DNA of 64,000 nt from Alviniconcha marisindica (GCA_018857735.1 JABMCL010003107.1:265001-329000), one strand, 5' to 3'. Shown: positions 22,270 through 34,470, numbered from the stretch's first letter. Numbers and translations are program-made. The notes: a model not told the origin generated them from the letters alone.

Positions 22270-24640
22270 CCCCTGGGGATTTTACCACATGGTAATTTCA
22301 GGGTACCTTGACCATCAAAGTGCACAGTTCAGGTTGTCTGCAAGTGAGCTGTTGCTGTTTGTACTGAATGCATTACAGGGAATCTGTCTGGAAGTATCTT
22401 TTGCAGTTGCAGATAGTGATATGTGCTAATTGTTGACTGTTTTGGCTGGGATGTTTGCTATTGATTGTGTTCTGTGTAGAACAGTAAGCCAGCTTTTTGC
22501 TCGTAAGAAACTGTGATTGTGATTTGTGCGAAGTGACCTTGTGCGGTTGCCAAGGCATACAAATCCAAGAACTAAATAACTTAAACATGTGCAATGGTCC
22601 AGTCCTGATACGGTGGATGAAATATATGAGTATATATCGAATCTGCATGGGAATCACACATTGTGCTACTTTATGAATGACTGCAGAATTATTTTGAAAC
22701 AAAAGAACCCCGCATTGGAAGGGAGTGATGTAAGATCCTCCAAAAAGCGAGAATGAGCATATCCGCCAGCAACCACAATGCTAGCTGTTGCCCAGTGACA
22801 GATGTCTTTTTTTGTGAAAAGACTTGAATACAAGGAAACAACATGTTGAAAAAAACAGCTGAGGATTCTGCCAAAGAAGCAACCAAACGAAAACAAGATC
22901 AGCACATCCTTTTGAAGGTGCAAGATACTGACTTGGCTGCTCGAGAAGCACATTACCATGCCACCTGTCAGAGAGATTACACTCGAGAGAATGTCAGACA
23001 CCAGGAAACCATCAAAGACACTAAAACCATTGAAAAGCAAGCTTCTCAGTAACAAGACCATATAAAAATATTTTCAGTACATTGTTCAGTATGCTATGGG
23101 CAGAATCGTTTAAAGATATTACGACGTTAAGGAAAAATTATGAAACTGGAACATTCCATGCATCTTCTCTGTAGAGGTAAATAAGTGATAGGTGTCAACA
23201 AAATGTGTCAACACACCTTATCCTTGTTTCAACTCAATTCAATTCAAAATCTTTAATCATCTTACAAGGGGCAATTTTGTTGAACAGTCACAATGACACC
23301 ATGCAGAGATGCATTGATAATGCACATCGAAAAGGCCAGCTTTCAAGCACTCTTGATATTCCGCAGTTAAGGCAACTAAAAGCATTCCTCAAGCAGATGG
23401 CCATGGCTGTGAATGGAAAAGTGGGAAGTAAACTGGACAGACTGTCTCTTCATGCCGCAAGACCTGGTTGAAATCCAGGTGGAGCAGCCCCAAAAGGAAG
23501 ATGACTATCAAGAATACACAAAGCTTGAAAATCTTGAATGCTTCAGGTTTGACGCTGACATATATATCTACGCTGGGCATGCATTCAGTGTCACTCAAAG
23601 TAAGGGATATTCAGGTTTGGCAACCTTTTATGGCACCGGCTTTGGTACCTGTCAGATAATTTCAGAAAGTCAATAATGATTTGTCAAATCATTGACAGTG
23701 TGGACTTTGGTGAATATCTTTCACATTTCCTAGCTGTTCGTCTGTGTTCAGTCTTGGCATAATAGCAAAGAGCCTGCTGACTGTAAACTGATACATGAAA
23801 CTGTCCAGCAGTTGCATGCTGAATTAAGCCAAACCAGAGGTGCGATCCGGTGGCATCAGGCTCCTAAACCTAAACTGTTTTACTGAGACATAACAAAGGC
23901 AAAATTGGTAAGTTTTACATACATCGGGCATGTTTCCTGCCTCTCTTCCATGGGGTATAGAGTACTGTGAAACTGATTTCATGTTAAATGGAGGTAGACC
24001 AGTGAATAAGTCAGCACCTGCAGCGGTTTTGTGGAAGTAGTTTATTGAGGTTTGAACATATGTGCATTTTTGTAAAAGGTTGCTTAACTTTTGAACTTGA
24101 GTATATTCTATTCCCTGACGTCATCCATTAATGCAGGTGTTAATCAAACATTTTCTGCGACTCTCTTAGTCGCCATTATACATTTGGTGGTAAATGAAGC
24201 ACTTTTGTTCAATATTTTTACACGAGCATTGTACAGAATTATGCAACGTGACCTTCTTTATTTTTTAATCTTCAATCTTCATTAATCTCACACGTGTAAT
24301 TCAGGCCACCATACCTGGGTAAGACAACAGCAGCCGTAAGAGCAGTGCTACCCATTGATACCAGCATGTGCAGTATTTTTGTGTGTCCAAAGAATGGTAT
24401 AGCTGCCTGTTGTTGGGATTTGTAAGGGACACGCCATTTTAATACATGCGATTAAGCTGCTATGTACCATCTCAGATAATCCCTGAAAGCAGAGTAGTTC
24501 ATCTTGCAGACAATCAGATATTGAAAAGACACATACTGAGCTATCCAAAAATCACTGTCTCCAAAAATCCCCGGGGGGGGGGGGGGGGGGGGGGGGTCGA
24601 TACCTGGCCCATGGACTAGACCTGCGACAGGCAGTCAATC
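22270..24640 (+). pseudogene. Multicopy gene-like repeat family R, copy 1
   Basis: The copy starts near TACCTTGACCATCAAAG and ends in a poly(G) tract followed by TCGATACCTGGCCCATGGAC (about 24598). Inside, the plus strand has broken frames: YEYISNLHGNHTLCYFMND (about 22625), KVQDTDLAAREAHYHATCQR (about 22915) with RDYTRE, QLRQLKAFLKQM (about 23360) and LVEIQVEQPQKEDDYQEY (about 23465). An AAREAHYHxxCxRDYT motif after a Cys-containing segment is common in multicopy, transposon-like genes of invertebrates. Its function is unknown to me. Copies 2 (45384-48245) and 3 (57270-59235) share the same order of blocks. All are frame-broken here. The downstream part (23700-24560) is non-coding. Confidence 0.55.
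24571..24597 (+). repeat. Poly(G) tract
   Basis: About 26 G residues at the right end of family R copy 1. The corresponding place in copies 2 and 3 is also poly(G). Confidence 0.95.
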
Positions 24641-25029
24641 TAGCTGTGCGCTCCCGGGGTAAAACACTGACTATGCCGCATGTGCTAATTTCAGTGGTGG
24701 ATCGAGAGTAGAATGAAACTACTTTTTGCGATTGAGTTTGCACTTTGGGATTCTGTAACGTTTACCTGAGGGATAAACTGAGTCAGTGAATGATATTGAG
24801 TTGATATTCCGAGTGAAGGACGTGTGTAGCATTAGAGCATCTCTTTTGTGCTTGTCGTCAGTCACCGGACTAAGGTCTGTTCAAAGATTTCCTGGCGTGA
24901 AGGAGAGTACAGCCTGCTAATTTTGAAGAAATGCTTGTGATACGTCGGAGTTGTGATTTGGACTGAGCTGACAGGTTTCCATAGAAAGATGTTTGCCATA
25001 TCTGATCACACTTTCGATGGAAGCACGAC

Positions 25030-25915
25030 TATAGAACAAGAGCAGTATGTTTATACTAACACCAAATGCTCCGAGTCGCCAGAGAAACTAAAACGCTTCT
25101 GGGCCTGGGAGCGTATACACTCAACGTATATACTCCAGCTGAGTTTGCTGTCAATGTGAATACCCAAATACTTGTATGGCCCAACTTTCGATGGTTTGAT
25201 CACTGATAACCACCGCCGGGCAAGTGCGCGCAAACTGATTTGGGATCAAACATAATTTCTTTAGTGTGTTTTTTAGGCCGGTGTTCAGTTCAAGGAAGTT
25301 GTCAGTGCGTCATTCTGTGCGGAATCGATTCACCTCGGAGAAGTACGTGTCAATGTCACTACAGGCAAACAGTAGGGTGAGGATTGCAGAGTCGTCTGCA
25401 AATTTGACAATGAAGTTTCCTGGGGTTGTGGCTGTACAGTCGTTCGTGTAGAGTGTGTAAAATAATGGAGAACTGATGCATCGCTGGGGCACCTGTGTTT
25501 GTGGTCAAAGAGAGGGAATGGGTTCGGTTGACTCGAACAAATTGTGATATGCCAGTGAGAAAAGAATGGTACCATTTAATAATAAAAGAGTTGACTTTCA
25601 TTGCTTTGATTTTCTCCAGTAAGACGTGGGGCTGAATGGTGTTAAACGCTGAGCTAAAATCAATAAAGAGCAGTCGTATATATGCTTTTGGCTGTTCAAG
25701 GTGTTTGAGAACTAGATGTGCAAGAGTGTTGACGGCATCGTCTGTACCGCGTTTATCCTTGTGCGCGAACTGAAACAGATCAAATAGATCTTTAACGTCA
25801 TCATACAATTTTGGTCACAAGTCGCTCAAGACACTTCATCAGTGACAACTGAAGTGAAAGCCACTGGTCTATAATCATCGCCCGTGCAGTAGGGCACGGC
25901 TTTTTAGGGACTGGA
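25030..25915 (-). mobile_element. LINE reverse transcriptase fragment
   Basis: Reading down from about 25915 the minus strand gives TPVPKK, CLERLVTK, FAHKDKRGTDDAVNTLAHLV, IDFSSAFNTIQPHVL (RT motif A), FLTGISQFV, a frameshift, SPLFYTLYTNDC, then KFADDSAILTLLF with the FADD catalytic box (about 25390-25410). Lastly comes GPYKYLGIHIDSKLSWSIYV (about 25130-25180). This is a CR1/L2/Rex1-like polymerase core of about 290 residues with at least three frameshifts. Both the 5' endonuclease and the 3' C-terminus are missing. Its upstream end abuts the 43-bp minisatellite. Confidence 0.85.
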
Positions 25916-25924
25916 GTCATCTAG

Positions 25925-27405
25925 GACGTTAGTTCCATACGGAAGAGGCAGAGAAACAACAGGGGAGAAAGCAGTAATACGGAGGTGGCAGAGAAACATT
26001 ACACTACATGAGAGGCAGTAATATGGAGGAGGCCGAGAAACAACAGGAGAGGAAGCAGTAATACAGAGGAGGCGGCATAGAAACAACAGGAGAGGAAGCA
26101 GTAATACAGAGGAGGCGGCATAGAAACAACAGGAGAGGAAGCAGTAATACAGAGGAGGCGGCATAGAAACAACAGGAAAGGGAGCAGTAATACAGAGGGG
26201 GCGGCATAGAAACAACAGGAGAGGAAGCAATAATACAGAGGAGGCGGCATAGAAACAACAGGAGAGGAAGCAGTAATACAGAGGGGGCATAGACACAACA
26301 GGAGAGGAAGCAGTAAAGCAGAGGAGGCGGCATAGAAACAACAGGAAAGGGAGCAGTAATACAGAGGGGGCGGCATAGAAACAACAGGAGAGGAAGCAAT
26401 AATACAGAGGAGGCGGCATAGAAACAACAGGAGAGGAAGCAGTAATACAGAGGGGGCATAGACACAACAGGAGAGGAAGCAGTAAAGCAGAGGAGGCGGC
26501 ATAGAAACAACAGGAGAGGGAACAGTAATACAGAGGGGGCATAGAAACAACAGGAGAGGAACCAATAATACAGAGGAGGCGGCATAGAAACAACAGGAGA
26601 GGGAGCAATAATACAGAGGGGGCGGCATAGAAACAACAGGACAGGAAGCAGTAATACAGAGGAGGCGGCATAGAAACAACAGGAGAGGGAGCAGTAATAC
26701 AGATGGGGCGGCATAGAAACAACAGGAGAGGGAGCAGTAATACAGAGGGGGCGGCATAGAAACAACAGGACAGGAAGCAGTAATACAGAGGAGGCAGCAT
26801 AGAAACAACAGGAGATGAAGCATTAATACAGAGGGGGCGGCATAGAAACAACAGGAGAGGGAGCAGTAATACAGAGGAGGCGGCATAGAAACAACAGGAG
26901 AGGAAGCAGTAATACAGAGGGGGCGGCATAGAAACAACAGGAGAGGGAGCAGTAATACAGAGGAGGCCGAGAAACAACAGGAGAGGAAGCAGTAATACAG
27001 AGGGGGCATAGAAACAACAGGAGAGGGAGCAGTAATACAGAGGAGGCGGCATAGAAACAACAGGAGAGGAAGCAGTAATACAAAGGAGGCCGAGAAACAA
27101 CAGGAGAGGAAGCAGTAATACAGAGGGGGCATAGAAACAACAGGAGAGGGAGCAGTAATACAGAGGAGGCGGCATAGAAACAACAGGAGAGGGAGCAGTA
27201 ATACACAGGGGGCATAGAAACAACAGGAGAAGGAGCAGTAATACAGAGGAGGCGGCATAGAAACAACAGGAGAGGCAGCAGTAATACAGAGAGGGCGGCA
27301 TAGAAACAACAGGAGAGGAAGCAGTAATACAGAGGAGGCCGAGAAACAAGAGGAGAGGAAGCAGTAATACACAGGGGCAGAGAAACGTTACGCTACAGCA
27401 GTACT
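25925..27405. repeat. Minisatellite, 43/40-bp units, about 34 copies
   Basis: Units of CAGAGGAGGCGGCATAGAAA plus CAACAGGAGAGGAAGCAGTA and ATA (43 bp) alternate with 40-bp variants lacking GCG. Both unit lengths are one base more than a multiple of three. Every minus-strand frame therefore cycles through the three readings of the unit, and since none holds a stop, ORFs of up to 481 codons result. These are not genes: the translation is only Cys/Leu/Pro repeats. Confidence 0.97.
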
Positions 27406-27650
27406 ATGAAGGAGGCCGAGAAAAGCTCTCACTCTTCCCATGGTTTTTGATTTGTTGTAAATCCTAATGTTTATGCAAGGCCATTTGAGCCGAACGGCCA
27501 TCATAAGGAATGCAAACTAAGGCAGAACTCGTTGTGGCCCCGTGCGAACCGAAAGAAGTAACTTCATCCACCAAGGCTTGATTGGTGGAGAAAAACGTGA
27601 ACAAACTTTGCCATCCTAACCGGATGTTTGTCACCAAAGGCTCAGGCAAC
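27406..27650. other. Unclassified sequence
   Basis: A 61-codon minus-strand ORF (27464-27649) has no recognised homology or splice signals. Confidence 0.3.
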
Positions 27651-27651
27651 T

Positions 27652-27775
27652 AAGAACACTGGACCAATTTCGTAATGACAAAGCAGTAAGACGGAGAACC
27701 TGCTGAGAACACTGGACCAGTTTCGTAGTTACAGTGCAACAGAGGAAACACTGGACCAATTTGGTAGTGAAAACA
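27652..27775. repeat. Outlying units of the 'ACTGGACCAATTT' minisatellite
   Basis: Two to three units containing AACACTGGACCAATTTCGTA, the same family as 28440-29275 and the single unit at 30053-30093. Confidence 0.75.
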
Positions 27776-28100
27776 AACACACAAAACAAAACAAAAACAA
27801 AAAAACACCCAACGACAACAACAACAAACAAACAAAAACGAAACAAAGTGGGTTCACAGCTAGCTGAAATATCAATATGCAGCTGAAACAAGATCAAAAC
27901 ATACAGAAGGTTAAAAAGAACGCCGATTTTAAAAGGACAAGACAAAACATGTGCTTTTTATTTATTTTTATTTTTAGGATAAACTCCATTTTCTAGCAAC
28001 AGACAGACAAACGATGATAAATGAAAATTGTCTACTTATCTGTCACTCTCCAGCACCAACTAAAATCAGATAAGTAGACAATTTCCAGTATGTTCCAATA
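27776..28100. other. A-rich sequence with an inverted repeat
   Basis: CAA-rich tract at 27775-27845. AAAATTGTCTACTTATCTG at about 28024 recurs inverted as CAGATAAGTAGACAATTT at about 28066, forming a hairpin with a ~25-bp loop. Confidence 0.5.
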
Positions 28101-28376
28101 GAACCCTGTTTTAATTTTTAATGCTCTTTGCATTTGATTTGCAATCATGAGATGTTTCCACGGTCCACGTATTGCTGCATTGAATATCTGGGTTGCACTG
28201 GTTGTTCCGGGATGTGTGCACGTATGCCTGCGCTTTGCTGTTGGCATTGGATCATCTGGTGTATGCATGTTTCATGTATTAATTCTGATGTCCATTCTTG
28301 TTTTGAAGTGTGAAGTGCTTTGAGCCAGTCTAGTTTGATTAGGCGCTATATAAAAGTGACGTATTATTATTATGTT
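28101..28376 (+). mobile_element. LINE 3' UTR fragment
   Basis: GTGCTTTGAGCCAGTCTAG and GGCGCTATATAAAAGTGACG followed by (ATT)n at about 28361-28374 are the typical 3' end of CR1/L2-like LINEs. No coding sequence is left. Confidence 0.65.
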
Positions 28377-28439
28377 TGTTGCTTGAAAAAAAGGCTTACT
28401 TTGAACATTCATGTATGTTTTGCGTTCAGTTAAAACCAG

Positions 28440-29275
28440 AGTAGTGGTCCAGCAGTAACACGAAAAATTCACAAAGAACAATTCACCAATTTCGTAGTGA
28501 CACAGCAGAGACATAGGAGAGCACTGCATCGAGAACATAATTATTGTACCGATTTGCTACTGACATAGCAGTAACATGGAGAATCCACCGAGAACATACT
28601 GGACCAATTTGATAGTGATACAGCAGTAACGCGGAGAACCCACCGAGTACATATTAGACCAATCTGATTGTGACCTAGCAGTAGCACGGATAACCCATCG
28701 ATAACATACTGGACCAATTTGACAGTGACACAGAAGTAGTTCGGAGAATCCACCAAGAACATATTGGACCAATCTGATAGTGGCGTGGCACGGAGAACCC
28801 ACCTTGAATATACTGGACCAATTTTAGTGACCAAGCAGTAGCACAGAGAACCCACCGAGAACATAATAGACCAATTTGATAATGATACAGCAGTAGTGCG
28901 GATAACTCATCCAAAATATGTTCGACCAAACAGATAGTGACACAGCAGAAACAAGAAGAACCTCGAACGTACTCGGCCAGTTTGATAGTGACACAGCAGT
29001 AGCACGGCGAACCCACCGAGAACATATTGTACCAATCTGATAGTGACACAGGAACAGCATGGAGAACATATTGTACCAATCTGATAGTGACACAGGAACA
29101 GCATGGAGAACATATTGTACCAATCTGATAGTGACACAGGAACAGCATGGAGAGCATATTGTACCAATCTGATAGTGACACAGGAACAGCATGGAGAACA
29201 TATTGTACCAATCTGATAGTGACACAGGAACAACATGAAGAACCCACCGTGAACATATTGGACCAGTCTGATATT
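28440..29275. repeat. Minisatellite downstream of MAO, ~58-62-bp and 44-bp units
   Basis: About fourteen units contain ATTGGACCAATCTGATAGTG, ACACAGCAGTAACACGGAG and AACCCACCGAGAACATA. At 29040-29225 a shortened 44-bp unit is repeated four times almost identically. Minus-strand ORFs up to 193 codons across it are artefacts. A single related unit lies in the MAO 3' UTR (30053-30093). Confidence 0.93.
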
Positions 29276-29384
29276 ATGATACAAGGAGTAGCATAATCCC
29301 TGGTTCATGGTTCTGCACAAACGGCGCGATGTGGTTCCTGACAACCTCAACCCGATATTGCAAGCCAGTGACAGCACCCTCTAA

Positions 29385-29800
29385 AGCGCGCCGAATGAAT
29401 CCGCCGCAGCCTGTACAGCATCTTCGTCAAGCAGTCGTCCAGGAGTGGCAGTTACACCCCGCTACAGGACTCACCGTTAACCAGGGACTGTGCTGCAGCA
29501 GGACAAGACCCGTGCTCATGCTGCCAGAGTCGAGCAGAAGGAACTGCAGAGCAGAAATATCGACAGCTTGCCCTGGCCAGCTATTTCACCTGATCTGTCA
29601 CCAGCTGAACACTTCTAGGACGAGTTGAAAAGTCGGCAACAGCAACGACCGCATCCACCACAGACTGTACAGGATCTTCGTCAAGCAATCGTCCAGGAGT
29701 GGCAGAACATCCCACAGGACTCACTGAGACCCTTATCCGATCCATGAGGCGCAGATGTCAAACCGCCATCAACGCAAGTGGTGGCCACACATGCTGCTGA
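29385..29800 (+). pseudogene. Tc1/mariner-like transposase relic (C-terminal part)
   Basis: From 29487 the plus strand reads VLQQDKTRAHAARV, then NIDSLPWPAISPDLSPAEHF (containing the second catalytic Asp region SPDLSPxEH), DELKSRQQQRPHPPQTV, DLRQAIVQEWQNIPQDSLRP and, after a frameshift, RSMRRRCQTAINASGGHT. This is the C-terminal third of a Tc1-type DDE transposase, which cuts and pastes DNA at TA sites. The Trp expected after EHF is a TAG stop. A second copy of the PPQxVQxLRQAxVQEWQ segment lies just upstream at 29395-29452. The N-terminal DNA-binding domain and the TIRs were not found. The relic sits between units of the 28440-29275 minisatellite family. Confidence 0.82.
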
Positions 29801-30130
29801 ACTTGGTCGTTTTCAAAAATGACCCCATATTGACAGAAGCGTCGGAGGCAACCACCCCGCGTGATAATTATATAACTTTTGACTTGTTTCAGTATTCGAA
29901 ATATGGAATGAACTTTGTTTGTTCAAATTTCTTCAGTCACAAACGGTGTAAAAAAATAAAATGATAAAATGAAAACTGTGCCTTTCGAGCGCTGATTAAC
30001 TCATTTGTTTGTTGCTTCTACACACAAGCACTCAAGGCCTCACTCTCTTCCGATTGTAAGACGGAGAACCAACCGATAACAGTGGACCAGTTTGGGGGGT
30101 CCTTTGGCGACACTTGAGTTAATGATGGCA

Positions 30131-30271
30131 TCACAGAGACCGATGACGACACAATCTCCAAGCGACGCCAGTAAAAACAACTGCGGTTAGGCAGACCATG
30201 CCGAGAAAGGTGGTCACAGAAGGCGCTATTTTCTCCAGAAGCGACTGCTGCAGAGTCTGCACTGTGATTTC
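30131..30271 (-). CDS. MAO: Monoamine oxidase, last coding exon (membrane anchor)
   Basis: The acceptor CTCCACTTCTGTTTCAG (AG at 30273-30272) is followed in phase 0 by 46 codons and TGA (30133-30131). The residues begin EITVQTLQQSLLEKIAPSV and continue with a hydrophobic span, TTFLGMVCLTAVVFTGVAW (about residues 20-38 of the exon), ending RLCRHRSL. MAO proteins end in a segment of the same design: (F/L)LE(R/K)xxPSV, then one transmembrane helix and a basic tail, which anchors the enzyme in the outer mitochondrial membrane. The frame differs from the longest ORF here. It was chosen because it fits the phase of the upstream exons and the family's C-terminal length. The 3' UTR runs leftward and contains a minisatellite unit at 30053-30093. 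A poly(A) signal was not located. Confidence 0.75.
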   Translation of the reverse strand, partial: EITVQTLQQSLLEKIAPSVTTFLGMVCLTAVVFTGVAWRLCRHRSL

Positions 30272-31214
30272 CTGAAACAGAAGTGGAGCAGGTAACCTGA
30301 CATTTCTTCACAAAAATAGATCCATTATGAAACGTAGGCAAAACTAATCGCTAAACTAATTTCCACAGTCATGCACAGCTTGTTTTGGCGCTTCTACAAA
30401 CCAAGTGGTCTGCAGCTAACCCTTTTGTATGACATTCATGGGGGGGGGGGGGGGGGGGGGGGGAAGAACAGCATGGCCATTTTGTCATATATGTACAAAA
30501 GATTGCACTTGAACTTATGTTTTAAATCTCAGTGCATCTGAATCAATAGCTAGTTGCAGAAACAAAGAAAAAGAAATGCATAAAATAAAGAACAAACAAA
30601 CTAAAATAGAAACGAAATTATGTTGCGAAGGCAAGAACACCAAACTATTTCCTAACTCCTAGATACAAATACATCACAATTTCACAAAATGTTTACTAAA
30701 CAGTTCAAGAAATCCGATTTAATTCCTTTCGTAGGCTGTGTTTGTACAAAATCAAAGCATGCAACAACAACAAAACAACACACTCACACTTTTTTAAATG
30801 GACAGTATAAAACAAAGTACAATGGTTCGAAGGCAATCAATCATTCAAAATCTGAAAATGCGTTTCCTCGTGTTGAGAAATCTCTACAATGAAATATAAA
30901 CAACAACAACAAACAACGAAAAACAAACAACAACAAAAAACAACAACACATCGACATAATTACAGAAGAAGAAAAAAAGAGAAAACACATACGTTGTCTT
31001 AATGTGCCCGCTTTCCCCTTCAGTTGTGTTATTTACACATTCAGTGCCTTGACCTGTGAATAACTCTGTATGTGCATATGCTCCGTGAGGGGTGCGTGCG
31101 GGGAGGGGGGGGGGGGGGGGGGTCACGTATATTTCGAGCTTCCAATAATAGCGAGGCCGCTCTCGATCTGTGACATATGTGTGAAGAGCAATTAAAGTTA
31201 AAATCGGACAGCCC
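30272..31214. other. MAO last intron, proximal part
   Basis: Non-coding. Holds a poly(G) tract (30438-30463), a CAA-rich tract (30899-30955) and a second poly(G) tract (31101-31122). Confidence 0.6.
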
Positions 31215-31365
31215 TGTTGCGGCACGTTTTGTCACTACGGCACGTTTTGTTACTAAGGTGACAAAACGTGCAGCGATGCCTGCACGTTTTGTCACCAACG
31301 AGATAGTGACAAATCGTGCAGGCATTGTACCTTTCCCCCCTCCAGTACATGTGATATTGTGTGTC

Positions 31366-31960
<595 letters not shown>

Positions 31961-32339
31961 AAAAAAAACATGCTACAAAATATTATGCTACAAATTATTA
32001 TGCACATATTATGCTACAAAATGGAATGAAACATCACACCCAAAGTCAGTCCATGTTTACCTTGTATTTCATCAACAAATACCAGCCATTCAATCAAAGA
32101 ATGATTATTATACCTAAGGGACGTCCACAACGCACAATCAAACCACATTTTTGCCCAGTCTCTATCTTTATAGTCATATTTCACACAGCTCACAGAGCTA
32201 CGGGTAGCAGTAGCCTCGTAGTCTACTCAAAGCAATACACAATTTCAGTTTAACACTGATTGAGGCGGGGATAATAAAACACAATGATAACCACAACACA
32301 TTCGCGGGCGCGCACGCGCTTCAACAGACAAATGCACAT

Positions 32340-32340
32340 C

Positions 32341-32400
<60 letters not shown>

Positions 32401-32410
32401 ACACAATACA

Positions 32411-32468
<58 letters not shown>

Positions 32469-32527
32469 GCGGGCACGCACACACATACACACACACGCAC
32501 GCACGCACGCACGCATACACACACACG

Positions 32528-32560
<33 letters not shown>

Positions 32561-32600
32561 CACAACACACACACACACACACACTGTCACACACACACGG
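32340..32600. repeat. (CA)n simple sequence
   Basis: Interrupted CA tract with a CG-rich patch (32461-32515), inside the TIR element. Confidence 0.95.
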
Positions 32601-32764
32601 GAAAGACAGATTACAGTGTTGCTAGCGAAGGAGTGACAAAACGTGCAGCGAGTGGACCTTTCCGCACGTTTTGTCACCACGTAGTGACAAAACGTGCCGG
32701 AGTGACAAAATGTGCAGGCTGTGAATCAGTGACAAAACGTGCCGCAACAAGCCCCTTCAGAGTA

Positions 32765-33345
32765 CACAAGTCTGGCTCTCCTTTGACATGCATGCACGAG
32801 CCGCGGAAAAGGCTCAGAAATAACTATTTGCCTGTGTTTATTTGTTTGATTGGAGAGTCCTTTCTTTTACCAACTATGCAACGCAAGTGACTTCAAAAAC
32901 TCTAAATCGAATGGACACCGATGTCAACAACCACTGATGTCGGTTTGAAAGAGTCATAGTTCACTTCGATTGCAGCCGTCGTCGATGGCCCATTGAGACC
33001 CTTCTCACTCGAGATGTTCCTGTCAGAATTTATTGTGTCCCTCTCTCTGTCGTCCGTTCTCACTATAATATCCATAAATCCAGTTTGCTTGAATAATGTG
33101 TGATCTTCAATGGGATGGCGTCGGCCCGTGCAAGTGTTCGTTTTTACCTCTGTCGGTAACGGCGGCATTGAGCAGTCATTTTGATACAACGTTAAACTTT
33201 GGAAGAAAAAAAAGAAGTCTAAATTTAAATCGCGTTTAGGCCGGCAGGATCTGCTCTGTTTCGATTTCGATTTTTTCAGTCTCGACACCGTTTAGAAAAT
33301 AAATGCGACTACGGGGACTATTTGTTGTTCATACATATGGGCTCT
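32765..33345. repeat. Diverged long duplication, copy 1
   Basis: Matches 33850-34435 in the same orientation over most of its length. Shared blocks include ACCAACTATGCAACGCAAGT (copy 2: ACCAACAATGCAACGCAAGT), CCGTGCAAGTGTTC and GCGTTTAGGCCGG. A 128-codon minus-strand ORF in this copy is not conserved in copy 2, so it is not treated as a gene. Confidence 0.7.
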
Positions 33346-33347
33346 GA

Positions 33348-33797
33348 TCCACACAAAACGTCAGTCTGCGTGACCTACATTGATCTGATTGTCGCTAAAC
33401 GTCAGTCTGTGTGACCTACATCGATCTGATCATTGCAAAACGTCAGCATGTGTGACCTACATCGATCTGATAGGCACAAAACGTCAGTCTGCGTGACCTA
33501 CATCGATCTGATCATCGCAAAACGTCAGTCTGTGTGACCTACATCGATCTGACCGTCGCAAAACGTCAGCCTGTGTGACCTACATCGATCTGATCATCGC
33601 TAAACGTCAGTCTGTGTGACCTACATCGATCTTATCGTCGCAAAACGTCAGTCTGTGTGACCTACATCGATCTGATAGGCACAAAACGTCAGTCTGCGTG
33701 ACCTACATCGATCCAGTGGTCACAAAACGTCAGTTAGTGTGACCTGCCTCGAGCTGATAGGCACAACACGTCAGTCTGTGTGATTTACATCGATCAG
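33348..33797. repeat. 40-bp tandem array, 11 copies
   Basis: Unit: AAACGTCAGTCTGTGTGACC then TACATCGATCTGATCATCGC, repeated head to tail without spacers. A lone unit at 34434-34470 lies at the right end of duplication copy 2, so array plus duplication form a ~1.1-kb module. Confidence 0.95.
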
Positions 33798-33849
33798 GGC
33801 CCATGGGTACGAAGAGCAAATAAAATTAAAGGCGGGTAACCCCTAATCT

Positions 33850-34435
33850 CGATTTGCTAAAGACTCCATAAGTCCGGCTCTTGTTCCAGGCACCAAAACA
33901 GCTATTTCCTTATTTTTTGATCGGGAAATTCCATTGTTTTACCAACAATGCAACGCAAGTGACGTCGAAACCTGGGAGCTGACTGGACACTGCATAATAA
34001 CAGCCTTGTCAGTTTCAAAGAGTCAAGATTCACTTTGACGTCCCTTTCAAGATTTGCCAGTCCCCTCAGCCGTCTAGGTTGATTATGGTGTCTTAATTAA
34101 AGCGTGCTTCCAAATTTTCTTGAATAATTTGTAGTCGTCAAAGGTACGTGGGATGGTGTTGGTCCGTGCAAGTGTTCCTTTCTCCTAGTAACAGCTTCTG
34201 TCGGTAACGGCAGCGTCAAAGCCGCCATTTCAATACGGCGTTTAGGCTGCTACGTAGAAAAAAAATGAGTATATAACTGTAAACGCATTTAGGCCGGCCG
34301 GAGTCCTATTATTTTGCGCTCTACACATGGCGATTAGAAAACAAATTTTTTTTAAAATCAAAAAAAATCAGTCGTCCCCGTTTAGCAAATAAACAAGACT
34401 GAAGGGGCTCCTCACACATACGGGCCCTGGTCGGC
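33850..34435. repeat. Diverged long duplication, copy 2
   Basis: Counterpart of 32765-33345, ending ACATACGGGCCCTGGTCGGC just before the lone 40-bp unit (copy 1: ACATATGGGCTCTGATC). Confidence 0.7.
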
Positions 34436-34470
34436 ACAAAACGTCAGTCTGAGTGACCTACACTGATTGA

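Noticed and set aside
25904..27372. ORFs of 481, 457 and 253 codons on the minus strand
   Set aside because: They lie in one minisatellite and are open in all frames because the unit lacks stop codons; no domain, no splice or start context.
28675..29377. ORFs of 133-193 codons (repeats like CHYQIGTIC)
   Set aside because: Translation artefacts of the 44/60-bp minisatellite downstream of MAO.
30018..30341. 107-codon minus-strand ORF over the MAO 3' end
   Set aside because: It is in a different frame from the MAO tail; only the frame starting EITVQT matches the family and the upstream phase.
32902..33288. 128-codon minus-strand ORF
   Set aside because: The diverged duplicate at 33850-34435 does not keep the frame and there is no homology.
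33348..33797. CRISPR-like array of 40-bp repeats
   Set aside because: Units are contiguous with no unique spacers, no cas genes, and the context is a eukaryotic intron.
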